DNA of 39,807 bases from NCBI GenBank assembly GCA_009844405.1, contig VYBO01000045.1:1-39807 (forward strand), read 5' to 3'. This document shows positions 31,754 through 39,702 of the stretch, one piece after another (within the stretch, counting starts at the first letter, position 1; every line of letters begins with the position of its first letter). The notes beneath the pieces are model-generated. The model had not been told where the DNA came from. It worked only from the letters and a program-made list of their open reading frames with translations, and did not search any database. The position numbers and the translations under genes are program-made. This DNA is from Acidimicrobiaceae bacterium (GTDB taxonomy: Bacteria > Actinomycetota > Acidimicrobiia > Acidimicrobiales > Aldehydirespiratoraceae).

Positions 31754-32099
31754 CTCCGAACAAGACCCCGGAGGCTCCGACGAAACCGCGGAGCAGGCCG
31801 AGTTCAGGGCCAGGGTGCGGGAGTGGCACGACCGCCACGTCACCGCCCGGTCCTACGACGACCCGTGGAGAGTCCCGCTCTATGTCGACGAGGCCCGGGG
31901 CGAGGAATCCTTCCAGAACGGGCGGGCGTGGCAGCACACGCTGCTCGAGCACGGCTGGGCCGGTCTCACGTGGCCCCGCGCCCACGGCCGGGTTCGACCG
32001 GGACGTCCCCTGGCGGGGCATACCTGGAGCGAGCGCGAATGGGTGAGAGGCATTCGCGTCGCAAGGGGGTGTTTCCCGCTCTTGTTCGCTGCGACCTGA
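31740..32099 (+). pseudogene. Acyl-CoA dehydrogenase, N-terminal fragment
   Basis: From GTG 31740 about 90 residues match the N-terminal helical domain of acyl-CoA dehydrogenases (AEFRARVREWHDRHVTAR, GRAWQHTLLEHGWAGLTWPRAHG). Similarity stops near 32020, where interspersed repeat copy E begins, and the frame ends at 32099 within the repeat. About 300 residues including the FAD and active-site regions are missing. Cause: deletion or repeat insertion. Confidence 0.75.
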
Positions 32100-32167
32100 G
32101 GGCCGCTCGGGCTACGGCCTCGCCCGTATGGGCCGGAATCACTCGCCTATTCGCTCGGCCTCTTGGG
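32026..32167 (+). repeat. Interspersed repeat family, copy E (diverged, full length)
   Basis: TGGAGCGAGCGCGAATGG, then the core TTCCCGCTCTTGTTCGCTGC, ending GCTCGGCCTCTT. It terminates the acyl-CoA dehydrogenase fragment on the plus strand and supplies the last nine codons and stop (EAERIGE) of the oxygenase gene on the minus strand. Confidence 0.8.
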
Positions 32168-33038
32168 TAGCCGCTCCGGCGGGGATCACTCCGTAGGTCA
32201 CGCCGAGGCGGCTGAGCCAGCGCCGGTAGGCGATCGCTGAGCGGTCGGCCCGGATCGGGGTCTCTGCCCTGGGATCCAGCGGCAGCAGCTTGGGGGACTG
32301 GTTCTCGAGGATCGGCTTGTCCTGGCCGATTATGTTCTGCTGGAACCAGCGGATCTCCTGATCGGTGCTCACATCGTCGAGCACGCTGAGGAACAGGTGG
32401 GCCCTGATCCGGGTGTCGGTGATGGGGTGGATGAAGATGCCGATGGCGTCCAGCCGCTCAGCGGCGGCCGGTGACGACTTGTAGAGCATGGCGGCGTAGG
32501 GGTGCGGCACCCGGTAGATGTAGTCGGCCAGGACCGCCTGACAGGAGGACGCGGCGGCGCGCGGCTGGTAGAAGACGCAGTCGAAGGCCCAGAGCTCCCC
32601 GTCGCGCTCCTCGACCCGGTACTCGGCCACCTCGGTGTGGGGTTCCTCACCGAGCATGCCCGTATGCACATAGGGGAAGTGGGCCATGTCCAGGAAGTTC
32701 TCCACCGCCCGGGGAGCCGAGACGTCGATGCCGACAGTCACGGCGTTGAGGGTTCGCCGGTCGTCCTCATCGGTCTCCGGGACGGCGAACACGTCGCCGT
32801 CAGGCTCCCCGAGGGTTGTCCATACGAAGCCGTAGTCGGTGCGAACCTCCAGCTCGCGGCCCGATTCGGCCTGGGCCCGGAACGTGCCGTCGCCGTCGAG
32901 CCGGCAGGACAGCGGCTCGCCCAGCAGCAGGGTGTGCAACGGACCCCGGCGAATCTCATCGAGATCCGCCACCGAGTGCCACTGATTCAGAATCACCGGG
33001 TCGGAACAGCCCCGGATACTGGTCTCTGCCATTGTCAT
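32139..33038 (-). CDS. Ring-hydroxylating oxygenase alpha-subunit-like protein without a Rieske centre
   Basis: 299 residues from ATG 33038 (GGAGG site 6 nt upstream). The catalytic domain is recognisable: NFLDMAHFPYVHTG gives the mononuclear iron ligands (D117, H120, H125 region) of the phenylpropionate/vanillate O-demethylase alpha subunits, and the second half (IFIHPITDTRIRAHLFLS, WFQQNIIGQDKPILENQSP) fits this group. At the N-terminus DPVILNQWHSVADLDEI...LLLGEPLSCRLDGDGTFRA is the usual lead-in, but it passes straight to SGRELEVRTDYGFVWTTLGEP; the about 50-residue C-x-H...C-x2-H Rieske segment is absent. Either the cluster is supplied in trans, or the reaction differs, or the gene has an in-frame deletion. 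The C-terminus is read from repeat E. Confidence 0.8.
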   Translation of the reverse strand: MTMAETSIRGCSDPVILNQWHSVADLDEIRRGPLHTLLLGEPLSCRLDGDGTFRAQAESGRELEVRTDYGFVWTTLGEPDGDVFAVPETDEDDRRTLNAVTVGIDVSAPRAVENFLDMAHFPYVHTGMLGEEPHTEVAEYRVEERDGELWAFDCVFYQPRAAASSCQAVLADYIYRVPHPYAAMLYKSSPAAAERLDAIGIFIHPITDTRIRAHLFLSVLDDVSTDQEIRWFQQNIIGQDKPILENQSPKLLPLDPRAETPIRADRSAIAYRRWLSRLGVTYGVIPAGAATQEAERIGE

Positions 33039-33108
33039 GACAGCCTCCGCTCGTGCTTGCAATCGCCACAGTAGGCGATGACCGGCACACGACCGGATCC
33101 ACCCATGA

Positions 33109-34104
33109 TCATCGGGCCGAGCCCACGTAGGCGTCCAGCTCGGCCGTCCAGGCCTGCTTCCGGGCCTCGGGCGCGAAGCTGGCGTCGAGGCTGTTGCGGG
33201 CGCAGCGGGCCACTTCCTCCCGCGAGAGGCCGAGCGCGGTCGCCACCGCCAGGTAGTTGTCGGCCACGTAACCGCCGAAGTAGGCGGGATCGTCGGAGTT
33301 GATGGTGACCTTGAGCCCGGCGTCGAGCAGGCGCTTGAGGTTGTGATCCGCCAAGTCGTCGACCACGCACAGCGCCAGGTTCGACAGCGGGCACACCGTC
33401 AGCGGCGTCTGCGCGGCCACCAGCCGGGCCACCAGGTCGGGATCCTCGGTGCAGCGCACTCCGTGGTCGATCCGCTCGGCGCCGAGCGCATCGAGGGCTC
33501 CGGTGATATAGGCCGGCGGCCCCTCCTCGCCGGCATGGGCCACCGGCCGCAGACCGGCGTCCCGGGCCATGGCGTAGGCCTCGGCGAATTCCTCGGGCGG
33601 ATGGTCTACCTCGGAGCTGTCGAGCCCCACGCCGATGATGCTGTCCAGCCAGCCCTCGGCAGCCCGGAACGTCTCGCAGGCGGCTTCGCCGGGAAGGTGC
33701 CGCAGGAAGCACATGATGAGCGCGGAGGAGATCCCGCACTGGGCCTCGGCGTCGGCCATCGCCGCGGTGAAGCCCTCCATGAACACGTCGAATCCCACGT
33801 CCCTCTCGGTGTGGGTCTGAGGGTCGAAGAACATCTCCGCCCGCCTCACACCGTCGGCATGGGCCCTGCGCAGGTATGCGGCCATCAGGTCGTAGAAGTC
33901 CTGGGTGGTCTGCAGCACGGCCGCGCCCTGGTAGTAGATGTCGAGGAACGACTGGAGGTCGGTGAACGAGTAGGCGGCCCGTACCGCGGCCTCGTCCGCG
34001 AAGGGCAGCTCGACCCCGTTGCGTCCGGCCATCTCGAAGAGCATCTCCGGCTCCAGGGTTCCCTCTATATGCAGGTGCAACTCGGCTTTGGGCAGCCCCC
34101 GCAC
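33109..34104 (-). CDS. Adenosine/adenine deaminase
   Basis: 331 residues, cytoplasmic zinc amidohydrolase that deaminates a purine. Metal and active-site motifs in order: PKAELHLHIEGTL (H10, H12), VAHAGEE (His plus catalytic Glu), ERIDHGVRC, and TINSDDPAYFGGYVADNY near the C-terminus. The DDPAYFGGY form is commoner in adenine deaminases of the ADA type than in adenosine deaminase, so adenine is plausible. Start GTG 34104. Directly downstream of an amidohydrolase remnant that may once have been its operon partner. Confidence 0.9.
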   Translation of the reverse strand: MRGLPKAELHLHIEGTLEPEMLFEMAGRNGVELPFADEAAVRAAYSFTDLQSFLDIYYQGAAVLQTTQDFYDLMAAYLRRAHADGVRRAEMFFDPQTHTERDVGFDVFMEGFTAAMADAEAQCGISSALIMCFLRHLPGEAACETFRAAEGWLDSIIGVGLDSSEVDHPPEEFAEAYAMARDAGLRPVAHAGEEGPPAYITGALDALGAERIDHGVRCTEDPDLVARLVAAQTPLTVCPLSNLALCVVDDLADHNLKRLLDAGLKVTINSDDPAYFGGYVADNYLAVATALGLSREEVARCARNSLDASFAPEARKQAWTAELDAYVGSAR

Positions 34105-34139
34105 GAAACCGGCCAGTTCAGCGTCGCCGGTCAGCGGGC

Positions 34140-34246
34140 TCAGCGCTCCTCGCGCGAGTACGGGATGGCCAGCGCGGCCGGCGCGGCCGCGGACCCTCGA
34201 GCGGCAGCACGATGCCGCCCCGGATAAGGAATGTGGTGCCAGTCAT
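34140..34246 (-). pseudogene. Remnant of an amidohydrolase-type gene, ends retained
   Basis: From ATG 34246 the frame reads MTGTTFLIRGGIVLPLEG, the usual first strand of guanine deaminase/TrzN-type amidohydrolases, with AAGGAG upstream. It then enters Pro/Arg-rich sequence; in another frame the segment ends ALAIPYSREER then TGA at 34140, a plausible original C-terminus. Most of the gene is missing. The rest of 34105-34406 holds nothing I recognise. Confidence 0.4.
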
Positions 34247-34406
34247 ATCGCGGGCGACTCCTTGTGGTCACTGTCTTCAAGCTCGACTCGATTCCTCCGA
34301 CTAGAGCCTGCCAAGCGGGTGGCGGGCGCATCGACTCGTCGGCGCCGGCGACCCGCCGACACGACAGAGCGCTCGGTGTCGATGCGTTCGACACAGCGGA
34401 GGCGAG

Positions 34407-37400
34407 TCATATGCCGAGGCGCCCGACCAGCGCTTCGATGCGATGTCCGATAGCCGAGGCGTCCAGCCAGGCCCGAAGCTCGGCTCGGGCTGCCGCGTTC
34501 GTGACGGTCCTGCCCTCGGCCCGCCGCTGGCGCTCGAACCGTCGAAGACGCTCGGTGGCCTGGTAAGTGGCCTGATGGCCGGCGACCGCTAGCTCCCGGT
34601 GCAAGGCCAGCTTCGGATCGTAGGCAGGCACGGGCAGCTGCCAGAGGTGTTTGTGGAGATGACGAGCGCCGAACTGACCCTTTGGCATGTATGGCCTCAC
34701 GGCGTGGGCCAGAGTCTGCGAGTTGATCACAGCCACGAGGAAGCATGCCTCGGCGAGACCTGAACAATCGATCCGATACAGAGAACTGTCCACTATCGCC
34801 GGGCTCCCGACGAGTGCCGCCGCGGTAGGATGACCCGACGTCGCATACAGCAGGCGGGCGTCGTGCACCTGCAACTGGGATTCGAGCTTCCCCAGGAAGT
34901 CGATCTGGTCGAGGAGGCTGAGCTTGTTGTGACCAGACCTGTTCTGCTCCCAGAACTGCTCGATTGTCCGCCAACGCCTGCGCACACGCTCGCCGACCCT
35001 CAGGTAGTCGAAAGATCCGTCCGCCTTTCGGGGCATCGAGGCTGCGCCCGCTTTGACGGGGAGCACCGCCTGGCAAGGCTCCATCGCCACGAAGGGGGCG
35101 ATCGTGTCGCCGCGGTGGACCTCGAACACATGCTCGCCCTCGACCGAGCCGACAACTTCCAGGTCGGGGACGTCAAGATCCTTCCACGGCTGCTTCTCCT
35201 TCGGGGACCGCACCGTCGACACCTGGTACACGCCCCGAGCCAGCGAGATCTTCGACGGCCAAGCCTTGACGAAGAAGAAACGCCTCGGCACGAGCGTCGC
35301 GCCCTGCTTGGCCAGGTCGGCATACGGCGACTTGTCCGAACTCCTCGCCGCGCCGGCGCCCGGAGTGCGCGTGTTCGGCCCTCCCGCCGGACCTTCCCAT
35401 AGCACGGCCTGATCCGGTAGCCGCCGGTCCCCACCGCCGCGACGAGCGAATACCACCGAGCCCGGCACCGGGAAGAAGTCGTTGGGCTCGATTCTCTCGA
35501 GGTCCCAGGGCGGCTCGCTCAGGTCGGCCAGCACCGAGCCCCAGCGCCCGCTGCGCCACTTGCGGTACTGGTCCTGCCCGAGCGCGGAGTGCGGCATCAC
35601 CATGGCCGACCGTCCGTCCTCGGCCAAGTACAGGTCGAAGCAGCGGGCGTAGAACAGGGCCGCGAGGTCCTGGTGGGGTGCATATTGGCCGCCGGCCCAG
35701 ATCTCGTAGAGGCCTGCTGAGAGCTGCCGAAGCGAATCACGGACGCTCGCCTCAGCCTGGCTGTAGGTGAGCCAGGGTGGATTGCCCACGATCCGGTCGA
35801 CCCTTCCTTCGCCGGTAGTCAGCCACCAGGGACGCACCAGGTTGCGGGTGTAGTACGCCCAGACGTGATTGCGGTTGCTGGCGTGCAGCTCCTTGAGTGT
35901 GTTCAGCGTCTGAGCCAGGACGTCGCGGTCGCGTCCCGCAGCAACATCGAACTCCTCGAGGGCAGCCGTCGGGTCGAGGCCGGCGGCTACGTCCGTCGCT
36001 GCGCGGATCATCAGACGATCGAAGCGCCCGCGCTCGGCGATCAGGCTCTTCGGGAAGGCCAGCTGGAGAGTGCCCGCGCCCGAGTGCTCAGGCAGAACCT
36101 CGACGTGTATGTCGGGCGCGTCGCCTAGCAAGGTTCCCGCATCGGAGCGCAGTTGCATGCTGTCGCCCAGATAGACGGGCACGGCAAGTTCGCTGACGTT
36201 CGATGCGCTCCCGATCACATCACGCGCCGCCAGCACCCAGGTGGCCCTGGCGAGATGCACCGCCACCGGATGTATATCCACGCCGATCACCGACCGTTGC
36301 AGTCCCGTCATGGTGTCCTCAAGAGTCATCCCTGCGCTTCGCGCAGCCGTGGTGTAGCGGACGGTCGCGGCTCGCAGGAACGTGCCGGAGCCGCAGGCTG
36401 GGTCGAGCACCCGCTGCAACAGGGGCTCGTCCACGACCTCCTCGACCACAGCTTCCGCAAGCCAGTCGGGCGTGTAGTACTCGCCGAGGCGCTTGCGCTC
36501 GGCCGCGCCGATGACGCTCTGGTAGAGGACCCGGGCGATGTCGTAGTCCGCAGCGGCCCAGTCGAAGCGCGCCACCCAGCGGGCCAGCGAGGCGACCTCG
36601 TCCGTGCCCGAGTCGAACTCGACGGGCCAGCCGAAGAAGTCGGACTCCACCACGCCGGCCACGTCCACGGCGTCGACGAACACCGAGCCGTCGAGCAGGT
36701 GGCCGGGGTTCCTCGCGGCATGATCCTCCAAGCTCACGCCGAACGCGGCCTGCACAGCCAGCGCGACAACCGTCGACAGGTACGTGTGGCGCACGAACAG
36801 CTCGTCGAGGCCGGCCTCTGCGTTCACGGCCTCACCGAGCGCTACGGCGAGCAGCGTCTGCCACAGTTCGCGCTTGACGGCCACGGTGGGAGAGCCTCGG
36901 TTGGCGTCGTAGATGGCTTGAAGGGCGGCCATGTGGCCTCGTGCCCGCGCGCTGGCGCCAAAAGCCGCGACAAGCGCATCCGGTGTTGGGGCGCGATGAG
37001 GCGTTGGAAGTGCTTGAGTGCGGGAGGTGAGCCACTCGATCCAGTCATGTACGCCGTTCGCGTCCCGCATCACGAATGTGGACGCGGGCGTGATCTGCTC
37101 AGCGGGTTCTGCGGGCAGCCTGACGAACCAGTGCCGGCCGTCAGTGAGAACGCCGATTCGAGCTTCGGCGCCAGGCCGCCTGAGATACTCCTCAAGCTGG
37201 GCAAGGTGTGTCGGATCGGGGTTGGCGCCCGATCCCGCCGTGCGGCGCTTGACCTCAATGATCAGGTCCTCGGTTCGAATGTCGTTGCGATCGGCCTCGC
37301 GGCGGACGGACTCCCTGCTCGCCAGCTTGGCCTCGACCAGCAGATCGACTACGGCGCCGGAGATATCAGCCTCGCTGGAGCGCGTCTCGGCAGGCTGGTT

Positions 37401-37496
37401 GACCGCCATTTGGTGATGACTCAGCATGCGGTCTGCGGCCGACTCCGCCGCGGTCAGTCCGACGACTTCGGAGTTTGCAGTAGGCGGAGACGACAC
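34407..37496 (-). CDS. Type IIG-like restriction-modification protein (Eco57I class)
   Basis: 1029 residues combining nuclease, adenine methyltransferase and specificity regions in one chain. N-terminal PD-(D/E)xK-type motif RTEDLIIEVKRR (D77, E81, K83). AdoMet motif I DPACGSGTFLRAA near residue 365 and catalytic motif IV NPPW near 570 place it with gamma-class N6-adenine methyltransferases of the Eco57I family. The C-terminal about 350 residues (including NRSGHNKLSLLDQIDFLGKLESQL and AVRPYMPKGQFGARHLHKHLWQLPVP) form the target-recognition part. Such proteins methylate one strand of an asymmetric site and cut at a distance, and protect against phage. No separate R, S or BREX genes are adjacent. 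Starts at GTG 37496; ATG 37427 is an alternative. Confidence 0.82.
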   Translation of the reverse strand: MSSPPTANSEVVGLTAAESAADRMLSHHQMAVNQPAETRSSEADISGAVVDLLVEAKLASRESVRREADRNDIRTEDLIIEVKRRTAGSGANPDPTHLAQLEEYLRRPGAEARIGVLTDGRHWFVRLPAEPAEQITPASTFVMRDANGVHDWIEWLTSRTQALPTPHRAPTPDALVAAFGASARARGHMAALQAIYDANRGSPTVAVKRELWQTLLAVALGEAVNAEAGLDELFVRHTYLSTVVALAVQAAFGVSLEDHAARNPGHLLDGSVFVDAVDVAGVVESDFFGWPVEFDSGTDEVASLARWVARFDWAAADYDIARVLYQSVIGAAERKRLGEYYTPDWLAEAVVEEVVDEPLLQRVLDPACGSGTFLRAATVRYTTAARSAGMTLEDTMTGLQRSVIGVDIHPVAVHLARATWVLAARDVIGSASNVSELAVPVYLGDSMQLRSDAGTLLGDAPDIHVEVLPEHSGAGTLQLAFPKSLIAERGRFDRLMIRAATDVAAGLDPTAALEEFDVAAGRDRDVLAQTLNTLKELHASNRNHVWAYYTRNLVRPWWLTTGEGRVDRIVGNPPWLTYSQAEASVRDSLRQLSAGLYEIWAGGQYAPHQDLAALFYARCFDLYLAEDGRSAMVMPHSALGQDQYRKWRSGRWGSVLADLSEPPWDLERIEPNDFFPVPGSVVFARRGGGDRRLPDQAVLWEGPAGGPNTRTPGAGAARSSDKSPYADLAKQGATLVPRRFFFVKAWPSKISLARGVYQVSTVRSPKEKQPWKDLDVPDLEVVGSVEGEHVFEVHRGDTIAPFVAMEPCQAVLPVKAGAASMPRKADGSFDYLRVGERVRRRWRTIEQFWEQNRSGHNKLSLLDQIDFLGKLESQLQVHDARLLYATSGHPTAAALVGSPAIVDSSLYRIDCSGLAEACFLVAVINSQTLAHAVRPYMPKGQFGARHLHKHLWQLPVPAYDPKLALHRELAVAGHQATYQATERLRRFERQRRAEGRTVTNAAARAELRAWLDASAIGHRIEALVGRLGI

Positions 37497-37593
37497 TGGG
37501 CTGACCCTAATGTCGTGAGGCTCCTGTCTGGGGGAGCCTTACGGGCTTCCGTCTGCGGCCCTTCCGATCCCCGCTCAAGACCCGTGGTCGTGC

Positions 37594-38019
37594 TCAGTGG
37601 GAGGCGACCACCACGTTGTCGAGCACCTCGCTGTCGCCGGTGCGGACGTACCACTCCCAGCGGGATCCGTCGGGATCGGTGAGCCAGGTCTCGGTCTTGG
37701 TGGCGTAGCAGCACAGCGTGTCGTCCACCCCGGTGGTCTCGAGTCCGGCTCCGGTCAAGCGCTGCTCGGCTTCGCTCACCTGCTCGCTGGTCTCGGTCTC
37801 CACGCCGAGATGGTTGATGGTCCCGCCCGCCCCGCAGCATCCGGCGGGGTCCGAGGCATCGTCGGCCGCCTCGAAGAGCACCAGCTTCAGGGGCGGCTCG
37901 TCGATGGCGAAGTTGGCGTAGCCGGGCCGGCGGCGTGCCGGCTCCGTGCCGAACATCCGGGTGTAGAAGTCCACCGCGGCCTCCAGGTCGGACACGTTCA
38001 GAGCCAATTGCAGTCTCAC
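37594..38019 (-). CDS. ArsI/CadI-family VOC metalloenzyme
   Basis: 141 residues, two beta-alpha-beta-beta-beta VOC modules. LQLALNVSDLEAAVDFYTRMFG, GGTINHLGVETET, DDTLCCYATKTETWLTDPDGSRWEWYVRTGDSEV match ArsI (C-As lyase that demethylates methylarsenite) and CadI. The vicinal Cys pair C103-C104 that binds arsenite in ArsI is present, with likely iron ligands Q4, H70 and E122. An additional CC pair occurs at 61-62. GTG 38019 is preceded by AAGGAGAG. No arsR or efflux gene is adjacent; the only other arsenic-type gene is the ArsC-family selenoprotein 35 kb away. Confidence 0.87.
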   Translation of the reverse strand: MRLQLALNVSDLEAAVDFYTRMFGTEPARRRPGYANFAIDEPPLKLVLFEAADDASDPAGCCGAGGTINHLGVETETSEQVSEAEQRLTGAGLETTGVDDTLCCYATKTETWLTDPDGSRWEWYVRTGDSEVLDNVVVASH

Positions 38020-38142
38020 TGTCTCTCCTTCGTCTCAAATCCTCTGTCCCAGTTGCCGGTCCCGGATCATCGTGAACCGACGCCCCCATCTAACCCAGGG
38101 CCGGACGAAGGTATTCCAATAGTTCAATCCCCGAAGTGGTGC

Positions 38143-38296
38143 GCCGACCAGGCATTGGAGCGAGCGCGGATTGATCGGCGGCCCATCGCGTCGCAGGGTG
38201 GTCATTCCCGCTCCTGTTCGCTTCGCTCACGGGCCGCTCGGGCCACGGCCCCGCCCCGCATGGGCCGGGTCGCCCGTCTATCCGCGGGGCCCCTTA
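38143..38296 (+). repeat. Interspersed repeat family, copy C (near full length)
   Basis: Almost identical to copy B: GAGCGAGCGCGGATTGATCG, core CCGCTCCTGTTCGCTTCGCT, tail CTATCCGCGGGGCCCCTTAA. The TAA stop of the fic gene (38296-38294) is the final three bases of the repeat. Confidence 0.9.
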
Positions 38297-39628
38297 ATCC
38301 TCGACTAGCGACTCCACCACCGCTTCGGCCACTCTCCGGGCAACCTCGCTCGGCTCCAACCGAGCAACTCCGCCGTCGGGTAGGCGGGCAATCCACCTGT
38401 CCACATCCGGTAGGTCCAGCGTCAACTCGGCCACTCCCGGAGACTGCGAGTCGTCTTGCCGCCACTTGCGGATGCCCGCAGGATCCGGAAGCGACCAGAA
38501 GATCGCGGGGCCGTTGCCCGTCGCGAGCCATCGCGTCATCTCGAGGCTGCGATAGCCGGTCCAGGCAAGGTAGCGGTCCCGATCCAAGCCGGGCACTTCG
38601 ACATCGATACGGAACAGCCACGCGTTGCCCGCCGAGTCGCCCTCGCATAGAGCGGCGTAGTCACCGACGGATAGTTCCGCGTCGTACCACCGTGTGGAGA
38701 CATCGCCAGTGTCGCCCACCGCGGACTCGATGGCGTCTGTCACGAGTGAGAACAGCAGACTTACGGCGTCGTTCCAGATTGCGACACGCCGTGCCTGCGC
38801 CTTGCGAAGCAATTCTTGGGCCGCGTCGTACCCTTCGTGCCTCTTCGCAGCCCTCTCCAGGTCGCGCAAGGCGTCCTCGGCTCTGGCCAGGATCAACTCC
38901 GACAAGGGCTCCAGGTCACCGCCCAGGTCCGACTCAGCGAGCGCGTCGTAGTACCTCAACCGGTCCTTCCTGCGGATGATGACGCTCGGAAGGCCAGCCC
39001 TGATCAGTTCCAGATTCATGACCGCCCTTGCCGTGCGGCCGTTGCCGTCGGTGAAGGGGTGGATGTGCGTCAGCCATGCGTGCAGGACGATGGCGCGCAG
39101 CAACGGAAGCGCCCCGGACTGATCAGCCGACCAGCGCTCCCAGTCCTCCATGTTCGACATGACCTGGTGCCAGGTAGCGGGTGGCGCGTGAGGCGATCCA
39201 GAGATGCGTACGGGACTCGAGCGGAACATGCCGGCGGTCGGCCCCCCGCCGAGAATCAGGCTGTGGAGTTCCTTCACCTGGCGACAGTCCGACGGCGACG
39301 GGTCCTTTGCGAGCTCGACCATGTGTGCAAGTGCTCGCGACAGGTTGATGGCGTCAGCCGAGTATGCGGGGTCGTGGCCTGTGACAGTCATGCCCTTCTC
39401 GACCGCCAACTCAGTTTCCCCAACGCTCAGTGTGCTGCCCTCGATGGCGTTCGACTCTGCGATTTGCTCGTAACGCTTGTCGCCGAAGTACGCGCGCAGT
39501 GTCGCGTCCGTCAGGCGTCCCCGTTCCCTGAGAAGGTCGGCGCGCTCCTGGAGCTTGGCGGCCTCTTCAAGCACATGCTGACCGGTGGCGTCGATCGTGT
39601 AGGGGCTGCCAACGAGGCTGAAGGTCAT
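38294..39628 (-). CDS. Fic-family protein with N-terminal autoinhibitory helix
   Basis: 444 residues from ATG 39628 (GTG 39643 is an alternative). The Fic core motif HPFTDGNGRTAR (about 190-201) is intact, so AMP or another nucleotide-phosphate transfer to a protein hydroxyl is expected. The inhibitory motif SNAIEGS (about 57-63, S/T-x3-E-G) precedes the Fic core in the same chain, making this a class II self-restrained enzyme. The C-terminal 170 residues contain helical and WRQDDSQSPG...LPDVDRWIARL segments of unknown role. Possible toxin-like or regulatory AMPylator. The stop lies at the boundary of repeat copy C. Confidence 0.9.
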   Translation of the reverse strand: MTFSLVGSPYTIDATGQHVLEEAAKLQERADLLRERGRLTDATLRAYFGDKRYEQIAESNAIEGSTLSVGETELAVEKGMTVTGHDPAYSADAINLSRALAHMVELAKDPSPSDCRQVKELHSLILGGGPTAGMFRSSPVRISGSPHAPPATWHQVMSNMEDWERWSADQSGALPLLRAIVLHAWLTHIHPFTDGNGRTARAVMNLELIRAGLPSVIIRRKDRLRYYDALAESDLGGDLEPLSELILARAEDALRDLERAAKRHEGYDAAQELLRKAQARRVAIWNDAVSLLFSLVTDAIESAVGDTGDVSTRWYDAELSVGDYAALCEGDSAGNAWLFRIDVEVPGLDRDRYLAWTGYRSLEMTRWLATGNGPAIFWSLPDPAGIRKWRQDDSQSPGVAELTLDLPDVDRWIARLPDGGVARLEPSEVARRVAEAVVESLVED

Positions 39629-39702
39629 GGGTTGCCCTGGCACGGATAAAACCTACAAGCCCCCTGTAGCCCAATACGTGAATTCGACGCCGGGAGCAAG
39701 AC

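Noticed and set aside
34247-34406. A small protein on the minus strand between the type IIG gene and the deaminase
   Set aside because: The open frame has no ribosome site, Ser/Arg-rich composition and no family pattern; part of it overlaps the amidohydrolase remnant.
39653-39669. Small inverted repeat CTACA...TGTAG between fic and the last gene
   Set aside because: Only five paired bases each side; too short to call an operator without other sites.
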